Part shown: piece by piece, positions 1 through 6,876 of the stretch
Numbering within the stretch: the first letter of the stretch is position 1
Layout: each line of letters starts with the position of its first letter
NCBI GenBank assembly: GCA_016712465.1
Contig: JADJQZ010000008.1
Span: 1 to 12,915, forward strand
DNA length: 12,915 nt
Direction of reading: 5' to 3'
Source of the DNA: Candidatus Obscuribacter sp.
GTDB lineage: Bacteria; Cyanobacteriota; Vampirovibrionia; Obscuribacterales; Obscuribacteraceae
The notes under the pieces: model-generated
Seen by the model: only the letters and a program-made list of their open reading frames with translations
What the model was told of the DNA's origin: nothing
The model's database searches: none
Made by a program: the position numbers and the translations under genes

Positions 1-287
1 CCGGAATGTCAGACACAGCACACAACACCCCTTAGCCAAGGGACTCTGCTGAAAATTCCGCCTGCAGGTAGCAATCGGACCGGACCCGATCGGACGAGGT
101 GCAAACACTAACCACTTCCAGGTCCCAGTTCGGCGGCACTTCAATCGTCGAACCAGATTCACCCGGAGCACTTGGCGCGACAAAGCTAAAACCATCTGTC
201 AGCCAGGTCCTTCAACTGTAGTCCTCGCCGCAACATTAATCCCGCCTTATCCCCCAAAATGCAACCCTGAAATAACCCGACCCGCTA
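1..287. other. Stretch without a recognisable gene
   Basis: I see no open frame with a recognisable product and no clear RNA gene in this left-edge stretch. It lies downstream of the minus-strand radC remnant and its terminator. It may be the end of something that continues off the left edge. Confidence 0.4.
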
Positions 288-316
288 ATGAAAAGCCGCC
301 CATTTCTGAGCGGCTC
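288..316 (-). terminator. Rho-independent terminator of the radC remnant
   Basis: Read on the minus strand, the six-base arms AGCCGC and GCGGCT (294-299 and 310-315) enclose a ten-base loop and are followed by TTTTC. It begins about 15 bases past the radC stop codon, the usual place for an intrinsic terminator. Confidence 0.6.
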
Positions 317-330
317 CTCTCGTTTTCGTC

Positions 331-796
331 TCAGCTATTCCAGAGATGCGGCTCAAACTCTCGTATGCTCCGCGTTCCATTCGAACTGACTATGATGTGA
401 TCGAGCACCCCCACACCTAAAAGTTGTCCGGCTGCAATTAGCTTCTCGGTAGTCTCTATGTCCTCCTGGCTCGGCTTCAAACTCCCGGCTGGGTGGTTGT
501 GGGTACTATGATGGCGTAAGAGTTGGCTATCAGGGCCGCCTTGAATACCTCCCGCGGATGCACCAAAGACGCGCTAATCGTCCCTCTCGAAACTAGATGC
601 CCCCCGATTGCCTGATTTTTTGCGTCCAGATGGAAGCTGACGAAATTCTCTTCCGCCTGCTTCAGTGGCTCAACAAACCCTCTCTATGTCCCCCGGACAC
701 CCTATCTGCTGCGGCTCACCCCGGCTCCTTAATGAGCGCTAGCCGTATCTCCGGCACTATGTACTTAAGGTGTTTCTTCAATACTCGACTATTCAT
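331..796 (-). pseudogene. radC: RadC-like JAB/MPN-domain protein, frame-broken
   Basis: Three minus-strand frames together read as one RadC-family protein of roughly 150 residues. The family carries a JAMM metalloprotease-like domain, is common on chromosomes and plasmids, and has no settled function. From an ATG at 796 the first frame reads MNSRVLKKHLKYIVPEIRLA and meets TGA at 716. A second frame contains FHLDAKNQAIGGHLVSRGT and SLVHPREVFKAALIAN. A third holds the metal-binding motif HNHPAG, then PSQEDIETTEKLIAAG and GVLDHIIVSSNG, ending at TGA 331-333. The switch just before HNHPAG would be repaired by one extra C in a short C run; another near 677 by removing one T. Key residues survive, so this is either a very recent pseudogene or a gene with sequence errors. 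Family identity is secure; intactness is not. Confidence 0.85.
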
Positions 797-829
797 CTTC
801 AATCCCTCTCTCTTGCTAGCTCCAAATCC

Positions 830-1020
830 AGGGGCGCAGCGCCGCCCCTGCGGGCTGCCTGAATAGCGGCGCACCCGGGTCCCGGCAGCAATGAGGGTTG
901 AGCGGTAAATGGAGGGGACCCGCACAGCGGGGAGGACGCCGTTTAAGGAGCGATTCCCATTGCTGCCGGGGGGTCGCTGCTAGGCTCTAGCCAGGCAGGG
1001 GATTAGCAAGCCCCTGCCTG
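830..1020. repeat. Cluster of strong inverted repeats between radC and ssb
   Basis: Three perfect inverted repeats lie within 190 bases. AGGGGCG/CGCCCCT occupies 830-836 and 843-849. CCCGGCAGCAATG (881-893) pairs with its exact complement at 958-970. CAGGCAGGGG/CCCCTGCCTG occupies 992-1001 and 1011-1020 with a nine-base loop. None is followed by a T run on either strand, so ordinary termination is not the obvious role. Neighbouring plasmid-type genes make a replication or transfer site, or the end of a mobile element, possible; the sequence alone does not decide. Confidence 0.6.
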
Positions 1021-1154
1021 TCAGTAGTGCAATTAGCGAAACCTAAACGGAAGCTTTCGCAGACACCCAGTTTGACAGTGACGACAGAGTCACCCGACAA
1101 ACTCTCCTAAGGCGAAAATCCAGCGCAATAAAGCACTAAAAGAAACCCGGAGCG
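1021..1154. other. Intergenic stretch
   Basis: I see no gene here. It separates the inverted-repeat cluster from the terminator of the ssb remnant. Confidence 0.3.
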
Positions 1155-1190
1155 AAGAAAAGAAGAGGCAGGAGCTATCCCCTGCCTCTT
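1155..1190 (-). terminator. Terminator at the end of ssb
   Basis: AAGAGGCAGG (1163-1172) and CCTGCCTCTT (1181-1190) form a perfect ten-base stem with an eight-base loop. On the minus strand it is followed by CTTTTCTTC. The stem overlaps the TAA stop codon of ssb at 1189-1191. Its arms share AGGCAGG/CCTGCCT with the hairpin at 992-1020. Confidence 0.6.
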
Positions 1191-1591
1191 AGTTAACCTT
1201 TGACTGCAGCGAGCCGTTTGGCTTTGGTGTTCGGTCTTTCGGTTTCAGATTCGAACCTGTGCTCGGCTTCTTGCCACAAAGATGGAACGATGTGAGCTTT
1301 ATCACGGGCTTTGTCATTTGGACCGTCACCCCATTTATCTCTTTGTTGTAGTGGGATAGAGGCCAGCCTGCCGACAGTACTACTTCGCGTCCCTTCGTTA
1401 TCGTTTTGAGGACTCGCTCCCCAAGTCCGTTCCAGGCGTCCACATCAAGCCACAGTGTCTTTTCTTCGTCGGTATTTGAGGGTACTCCTTTACCGCTATT
1501 GAGAATTTGACCACCTTGTTGCCTGTATCTCCGAAGGAAACTGAAGAGGAGTCTGACCGACGTGACCTACGAGTTGGATTTGGTTGTTCAT
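1189..1591 (-). pseudogene. ssb: Single-stranded DNA-binding protein, frame-broken
   Basis: The reconstructed protein is about 135 residues with one OB fold, the normal size for bacterial SSB, which coats single-stranded DNA during replication and repair. The ATG at 1591 is preceded by GGGAGGTG at good spacing and reads MNNQIQLVGHVGQTPLQ. The frame then shifts to SFGDTGNKVVKFSIAVKEY, and again to KTLWLDVDAWNGLGERVL, KGREVVLS and KPVIKLTSFHLCGKKP, ending at TAA 1189-1191. Adding one T to TTT after the LQ codons and one C to CCC after KEY restores a single frame. A local SAGWP is the neighbouring-frame reading of SGRLA, which points to a compensated indel. The tail is hydrophilic, and I do not see the DDDIPF-type acidic tip of E. 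coli SSB. A plasmid or integrative-element ssb is likely, given the nearby radC. Confidence 0.85.
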
Positions 1592-2789
1592 ATAGTGCAC
1601 CTCCCAAGTGCTGTGTTTAAGTGCAACCCTGAAGGCGTGGCTTGGCGATGGCGCATGGACGCGAAGCGCCCCGCAGGGATCTGCCATTGCCGCCCATCGC
1701 CAAGTTATGCCAGCCTCTGCACTGGTTTAACACAGCTTGGAGGTAAACACAAAGAACAACCAATACCACGTGTGGTCTCGCGGTCAGCACCACAAAAGTT
1801 TCCGCCGGTAGGCAACAACGTGTAGTCAAATTTCGCGGTAAAGAGTGCCCTTCCGGCGAAGAAAAGCCCGGCGCTGATGTGAACCAAGAACGGCATGGGC
1901 TAGTCCCCAAAACATCAAGGGGCGCGAAGTTGTCGGCTGGCTGGCTCCTCCCAACAAAGAGTAAATGGGCGTCCAAAGACAAGCCTGTGGCTCACTCGTT
2001 CCAACATGGCAAGAAGCCGGGTTCGGATTTGAAACCGCCGAACTCCATAGCCTGGCAGCGCAGTCAATGGCTATTGAGGCGGGGGTAGCCCTTCATCTCC
2101 TGAGCGCAGGCAAACAAAATGAACAAGCCTGACAAGGCTTCGGTTCTGGTACCTGTTATGCAGCTCATATGAAACCTGACCCGTCCCGTAAATGCTTCTA
2201 TACCCTCTCTCAAGAACCCTTAGAGCCAACCTGACATAGTGGAGGCACCTGGGCAGATGAGCCAATCGCCATCAAAGAGAGCGTCAGACATACAGAAAGG
2301 CGGCTTTAGATATTTTATAGATATTCAATCAATATCCACCCTTGAGCCGTCGCATATTGGTCTAGTTCAAGCTTCTGACAATTCCGGGCGCTCTCTTGCG
2401 CCTGCTTCACCGCCACCTTTGGCAGCCATATTTTTCTTCCTTAGACGTTTTCCGGGGTAGTGGAACTATCCTCGAAACCCGCTATTCTTAATGCATACAC
2501 GGTAAAAAAGAGGGAGCCGTAAAGAGCACTGCCTGGGGGCGGTGATAAATACGACTCCCAAAAGGGTGTGTGGTTGGGCGTTTCAGCCTACAAGACGCAG
2601 CGATGAAACATATCGATCGTTACCGGACGTTGGCAGATAATTCTGGCAGCGTATTTGGTGGCATCAGCTTTCTGCTCCTTTTCGGCCTTTAAAAGCAAAA
2701 ACGTGCAGGAAATCTACAGAGTCTTTCAAGCCACCGGACGGACACGAACAGAACTTTTGACTTTGCAGGGCACTTCTGAAAGTGGCAAC
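1592..2789. other. 1.2 kb without a recognisable gene
   Basis: Only short open frames occur on either strand, none with a family I recognise or a convincing ribosome binding site. The longest are a minus-strand frame at 1617-1982 and plus-strand frames near 1879-2088 and 2239-2460. Given the frame breaks in neighbouring genes, one or more decayed genes could be hidden here, but I could not rebuild one. Confidence 0.4.
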
Positions 2790-3374
2790 TCACTTCTTTA
2801 TCCAATAGAAGGGTCCAGAGTTGCGGGGTCCTTTAACAAAACTCCAACCTTGACTCTGCAATTCATAAACTTCTGGGCTGTACCTATATTTGCCGTTTAA
2901 GGGATTGGGATCAGAGGATGGCGTTCTTGTTTTGGTGATTAACATTGTCCCAACTATGGTTCCCTTTATGAGAATTACTCGAAATCTACTGTAAAGTTCC
3001 TTGAGTGAATTGTTGCAAAACTGCTGAGTACCAGTCTCATCAAGCCAATATGGTTGGACACCCGCCCTTGTGAATGTCAGGAGATTGTCTGGATAAATTA
3101 CCGGTGCTTCAAGCAGCATCCATCCTAATTTCGCAGGATTGTATTCATTGTTAGTCTCCGGGGATTCCTTAGCACACCAAAGGTCCTCTTGCCAGGCCAA
3201 GGGAGCCCTGATTGTGGGACCCAGCTCGTCAATTGGAATAACAGTTATTTGCTGCGTTCTTTGGTGGTGCAGGAAAAAAGTTAGCTGCTCTCTCCTGCCA
3301 AAGTCTAGAATTCTTTGCTCAAACTGTTCTTGAGTGATAAGAAGGTCTGTATTAGCCACCGATTTACACTCCAA
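2790..3374 (-). CDS. Hypothetical protein downstream of rhs, possible immunity protein
   Basis: A 194-residue soluble-looking protein that I do not recognise. It has no obvious signal peptide or membrane segment and is rich in aromatic residues near its end (SGPFYWIKK). It begins 72 bases after the rhs stop, where Rhs and other polymorphic-toxin systems normally place the immunity gene that neutralises the toxin tip; that role is inferred from position only. The start is doubtful. The only usual start codon in frame is TTG at 3374, without a clear ribosome binding site. An overlapping ATG at about 3398 begins MVRYRLDS in another frame, and one indel would fuse it to LECKSVANTDLL. The strong terminator at 3401-3433 separates it from rhs, so it would need read-through or its own promoter, neither of which I can show. 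Confidence 0.55.
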   Translation of the reverse strand: MECKSVANTDLLITQEQFEQRILDFGRREQLTFFLHHQRTQQITVIPIDELGPTIRAPLAWQEDLWCAKESPETNNEYNPAKLGWMLLEAPVIYPDNLLTFTRAGVQPYWLDETGTQQFCNNSLKELYSRFRVILIKGTIVGTMLITKTRTPSSDPNPLNGKYRYSPEVYELQSQGWSFVKGPRNSGPFYWIKK

Positions 3375-3400
3375 GCGAATCCAACCGGTATCGTACCATC

Positions 3401-3433
3401 AAAAGGAGGCGAGCAACCGAGCGGCTCGCCTCC
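3401..3433 (-). terminator. Strong intrinsic terminator after rhs
   Basis: On the minus strand GGAGGCGAGC (3433-3424) and GCTCGCCTCC (3414-3405) form a perfect ten-base stem with a nine-base loop, followed directly by TTTT. It starts 13 bases after the rhs stop codon and lies between rhs and the next gene. Confidence 0.85.
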
Positions 3434-3446
3434 CAGAAGCTAAAGA

Positions 3447-6400
3447 TTAGTAGCCTGAAGTGGACAATGTAACATCCCCATCAGCGCCTAGTAAATCAGC
3501 GCCGTTTTTGTTTTCGCGCATAACAAGATTCCCATTCTTCAACCTTTTACCTACTTGGTGGAAATGGACCCCGCCATCAGGTTTGTCAAAGATCAGATCA
3601 GGAAACCTTTTCCCGTTCGGAGTATCGACAGCCTGCTCCGGCCTTGTTCCTCCGGCTCGATGCGGCCAATCAGGGTGCCTTTTCTGAATATCGGCTTGTT
3701 GCCTCAGGATTTCATTCTGGTGAGGGGGCGCTCCTTTCTTTCCATACTTGTTTGGTACCCAATTGCTGCTGGGAGTTACGGCAGTAACTTTGGCAGCAGG
3801 AAGTCTTTTTATAGTATTCTGAGCAACAGATTGCCCAACCTTGAGAACAGTTCGTCCGGGAATGCCACGAAGAACACCAAGAACGTCAGCAGCCTTACGT
3901 GTAACGTTCTCAACCTGCTTTAACGACAAGTAGACCGCATAGGTCATTGCAGACTGCTCCATATGGCCACCTGGTACTGGTTCATCCTCCATCCCATCAG
4001 GATCCGTTAGGTTCATGGGATCATTCTTAACGTAGGCGTAAAGGTGCAGATCCTCGGTGTACCCAATCGGATCAGTCTGCAAGAAGCGGTTGATTCCCGG
4101 CCGGTAATAACGCGCCTTGTAGTGGTACAAGCCAGTCTCGTTATCCCAGCGCTGACCGGTGTAACCAATGGTGGTACCAGTCATGGAAGTTGCTTCACCA
4201 AACGGCGAGTACTGATACTTGTTGCCGACAACGCCGGAGGCATTTGCCTGAGCAATCACCGAACCGAGGTGGTCATGGTGCAAGTAGGTAACAACGCCGC
4301 TTGAGTCGAGCTGAAAGATCGGCTCATGAGGTCCGGCATAGACATAGCGGCGCAGCAGCGCGTTTGTCGTGCCGTCGTACTCTTCCAAAAGCTGCGAGCC
4401 CGAGTAGACATACTTGGTCTTGGTCGTGCCGACCGTCTTCTGCGTTTGTCTCACGAAGGGGTCATACGAGAATGAGGCATTCGTGCCGGCCGCCACTGCT
4501 GAAATCAGCATGTTCTCGCTGTTGTAACCGAAAGTCCAGGTGCCGTCGCCAGTCAGGTTGCCGGCGTTGCTGTAAGAGTAGCTGGCTCCTCCCACAGACG
4601 GATATTGGTTCCGGTTATTGGCCGTGCCATAGGTCTCTGAGCCAAGAGCAGGCGGAGTCCAGAGATACGAAAGATCGCTCACGTTTTGGGTGAGCATCTG
4701 ATGCACCTGGTTGTAAGTGTAGGTCCAGTTGACTGTTCCCGAACTTACCGTCATGTCTCGGGTGAGCAGATTGTTGCCAAGGTCGTAGCCATAACTGACG
4801 GAGTTCCCGTTGTTATAAACCTTGGTCGTGCGCCGTCCCAGCACATCGTAGGTGAAAGTAGCCGCCGCCGTTGCCGAGCCATTGAGCTTAATTGCCGTCA
4901 AGCGATTCAGCCCGTCGTACTCCCTGTCCACGAAATATCCGCCAGGATAGGTGATCCGGGTCACATTGCTTGCGTTGTCATACTGATAGCTGACAACTTG
5001 GCCCTGTGGATTGGTTTCTGAGATGAGCCGCCCAACGCCGTCATAAGCCTTTGAGAAGGTGCCGGATGAGGGATCACCGGAAACAACCGGAGTGCTTGCT
5101 GTCAACAGCCGCCCGGCATTGTCATACGTGAACGTGACCGTGGGTTGACCATCCGGCGACCGGGTCCCCATACGGTTGCGGTTGTCATAGGTCATGGTCG
5201 TGACCGCGCCACCACGATTGGTGTGAGTCAGCACATTTCCGACAGCGTCATACGTCCAGGCTTCGATACTACCATCCGGGTAAACCATGCTGGCAAGCCG
5301 TCCCCAGGCGTCCTGGTTGAACGTAGTCATGTTGCCGTTTGCGTCGGAGATCGTCCAAAGATTGCCGCCAGGGCGATAAGTGCGCGCCTCCTCCGTCACG
5401 CCGGACTTCTTGATACTAGCCAACCTGCCATTTGCATCGTAGAAATATTCAGTCAATCGACCGGCAGCGTCCGTTGACTGGGTCAGCCGTCCGCCCAAAT
5501 CCCAGACATTCGATGATGTGTTCAGAAGTGGGTCGGTTACCGTCAGCGGATTGTTTGTGCCGCTGTAAGTGGTCTGGGTCTGCTGACCGCCTTTACTGGT
5601 GGTTAGCAGGTTGCCCCAGATGTCATACGTATTGGCAGTGTTGGCCGAAAGCGGGTCGCTGACACTGATGAGCCTCCGCTTCGCATCGTACTGCATGGTG
5701 GTCGTATAACCATTCGGACTTGTGACTGTGAGCCTATCCCCGGTGAACGAGTCATAGGTATAGCTCGTGGTGATGGTTCCACCAACGGTCACAGAAGCCA
5801 GATTGACCCCGGAGTACCCGTATGTGGTGACCACTCCAGTCTGGTCCGTCGAACTGGCGATAAGGCCGTTTGAGTTATAGGTAAAACTCTTGGTATTACC
5901 GGCGGGGTCAGTCTCGCTCATTACATGGCCCGTCACCAGGTCAATACTACGGGTATAGGTGCGGCCCATGCGGTCTGTGTACGTAATCCAGCTATCAAAG
6001 GCCTCATTTGCCATCGCGCTGTAAGTCCAGGTTTCGGTACCAAGCCCCACCAGCTCTTTGCTCAAGACCCGGTTGAAGTCGTCATATGTAGTTTTGACTG
6101 TTCCATGGCCCGTAGTGGACTGCTCAATCACCCTCCCAAGCCCGTCATACTTCATGGTCGTGACGTCGTCCGTGCCGGTATATATCGCTACCGGTTTGCC
6201 GTCATCGTTGAAGACTGTTTTCGTTTGAGGTCCGACAGAAGGACTTGAGGTTACTGCGATTGCCTTACTCGCAGAGGTGCCGGAAAGATTGTTGCCTCCG
6301 TCCAGATATTTTATCGATGTCGCCTCACTGCTGCTGGGGCCCAGCTTGAGCAGTTGAGACGTTACTCGGTTTGTTGAGTTGTACCCAAGGGAGTACTCCG

Positions 6401-6512
6401 CTGCTCCAGAGGAAGTCGTACCTGTAGAAACATTCAATAACTTCTTCTGAGCATCGTATTCATAGTTTGAATAGATGTTGGCGGCGTCCTTGAACCAGTT
6501 GAGCTTGCCGAC
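3447..6512 (-). CDS. Rhs/YD-repeat protein with C-terminal toxin-like tip, 5'-truncated
   Basis: About 1020 codons of an Rhs-family protein without its N-terminus. Rhs proteins form a YD-repeat shell around a variable C-terminal toxin used in competition between cells. Many YD motifs are visible (YDGLGRVIEQ, YDAKRRLIS, YDANGRLAS, YDAVGNVL). The conserved core follows: DHLGSVIAQ, YSPFGEA, GYTGQRWDNETGLYHYKARY, RFLQTDPIGY, and DPMNLTDPDG as the boundary. About 180 residues after that boundary are the variable tip. It ends with GKRFPDLIFDKPDGG and HFHQVGK, which resembles tips assigned to PD-(D/E)xK-type nucleases; I hold this loosely. An ATG at 6437 exists, but the same frame is open and Rhs-like upstream to 6512 (KLNWFKDAAN, YEYDAQKKLLN), where a TAG arises at the junction with the element at 6516. 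So the original start is lost, and no promoter or delivery domain remains in view. There are no frameshifts in 3 kb, unlike its neighbours. Confidence 0.9.
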   Translation of the reverse strand, partial: VGKLNWFKDAANIYSNYEYDAQKKLLNVSTGTTSSGAAEYSLGYNSTNRVTSQLLKLGPSSSEATSIKYLDGGNNLSGTSASKAIAVTSSPSVGPQTKTVFNDDGKPVAIYTGTDDVTTMKYDGLGRVIEQSTTGHGTVKTTYDDFNRVLSKELVGLGTETWTYSAMANEAFDSWITYTDRMGRTYTRSIDLVTGHVMSETDPAGNTKSFTYNSNGLIASSTDQTGVVTTYGYSGVNLASVTVGGTITTSYTYDSFTGDRLTVTSPNGYTTTMQYDAKRRLISVSDPLSANTANTYDIWGNLLTTSKGGQQTQTTYSGTNNPLTVTDPLLNTSSNVWDLGGRLTQSTDAAGRLTEYFYDANGRLASIKKSGVTEEARTYRPGGNLWTISDANGNMTTFNQDAWGRLASMVYPDGSIEAWTYDAVGNVLTHTNRGGAVTTMTYDNRNRMGTRSPDGQPTVTFTYDNAGRLLTASTPVVSGDPSSGTFSKAYDGVGRLISETNPQGQVVSYQYDNASNVTRITYPGGYFVDREYDGLNRLTAIKLNGSATAAATFTYDVLGRRTTKVYNNGNSVSYGYDLGNNLLTRDMTVSSGTVNWTYTYNQVHQMLTQNVSDLSYLWTPPALGSETYGTANNRNQYPSVGGASYSYSNAGNLTGDGTWTFGYNSENMLISAVAAGTNASFSYDPFVRQTQKTVGTTKTKYVYSGSQLLEEYDGTTNALLRRYVYAGPHEPIFQLDSSGVVTYLHHDHLGSVIAQANASGVVGNKYQYSPFGEATSMTGTTIGYTGQRWDNETGLYHYKARYYRPGINRFLQTDPIGYTEDLHLYAYVKNDPMNLTDPDGMEDEPVPGGHMEQSAMTYAVYLSLKQVENVTRKAADVLGVLRGIPGRTVLKVGQSVAQNTIKRLPAAKVTAVTPSSNWVPNKYGKKGAPPHQNEILRQQADIQKRHPDWPHRAGGTRPEQAVDTPNGKRFPDLIFDKPDGGVHFHQVGKRLKNGNLVMRENKNGADLLGADGDVTLSTSGY

Positions 6513-6515
6513 CTA

Positions 6516-6827
6516 TGGCAACGATTCGCGTAAAAATGGGCCATTTTGCTCTTGAAAATGCCGCGAATCGTGCCACCTGTGATTCTTTCCAGCCTCGCCT
6601 AATAATTGCAGGGACCTGGCTAATAACTTTACTTTCTGCCCAGGGGCGAAATCGCCGGACTGAAGCCCTCAGGCGCCTGGTTTTGCCCGTACCCCATAAG
6701 CCAGGTTTTTGTCCACCCTGCACATGACTGATACCGTCAGCAGTGCTATCACCAGAGATGAGCAGCTGGAAGGCATTTAGGGTTCTTTCCAAGAAGAAAG
6801 GGCTGGATTTTGCGTGAATCGTTGCCA
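6516..6827. mobile_element. Small non-autonomous element or remnant with terminal inverted repeats
   Basis: The left end TGGCAACGATTCGCGTAAAA (6516-6535) matches the complement of the right end, which reads TGGCAACGATTCACGCAAAA inwards from 6827. The ends are TG...CA, as in IS21-family elements, though the family cannot be fixed. A further inverted copy of the motif lies at 6555-6577, so the left end is itself a large hairpin. The ~310-bp interior has no transposase gene that I recognise. There is no target duplication: the left flank is truncated rhs and the right flank is the 3' part of a CRISPR repeat, which implies a deletion or recombination at this element. Confidence 0.7.
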
Positions 6828-6830
6828 CCC

Positions 6831-6851
6831 CTCACCCAGGTTTGCTACAAT
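6831..6851 (+). repeat. Truncated terminal CRISPR repeat
   Basis: The last 21 bases of the repeat (CTCACCCAGGTTTGCTACAAT) remain, with one C-to-A change. The first 15 are replaced by the end of the mobile element. The following spacer is 34 nt, longer than the others. Confidence 0.8.
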
Positions 6852-6876
6852 TGGCGGAAAGCGAAAGTCAAGGCTG

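Noticed and set aside
2603..2692. 29-codon frame MKHIDRYRTLADNSGSVFGG with a hydrophobic end
   Set aside because: It has no ribosome binding site or known family and is too short to support.
3460..6248. Plus-strand open frames of 75-130 codons opposite rhs
   Set aside because: They are antisense to the Rhs coding frame, have no family features, and are expected shadows of a long open gene.
6460..6828. 122-codon minus-strand frame across the small element
   Set aside because: It spans the rhs 5' junction and both element ends in a frame different from rhs, with no recognisable domain.
6780..6851. Possible tracrRNA anti-repeat on the minus strand at the left array end
   Set aside because: It is simply the complement of the partial repeat. 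The following sequence is the mobile-element end and lacks a nexus hairpin and terminator.
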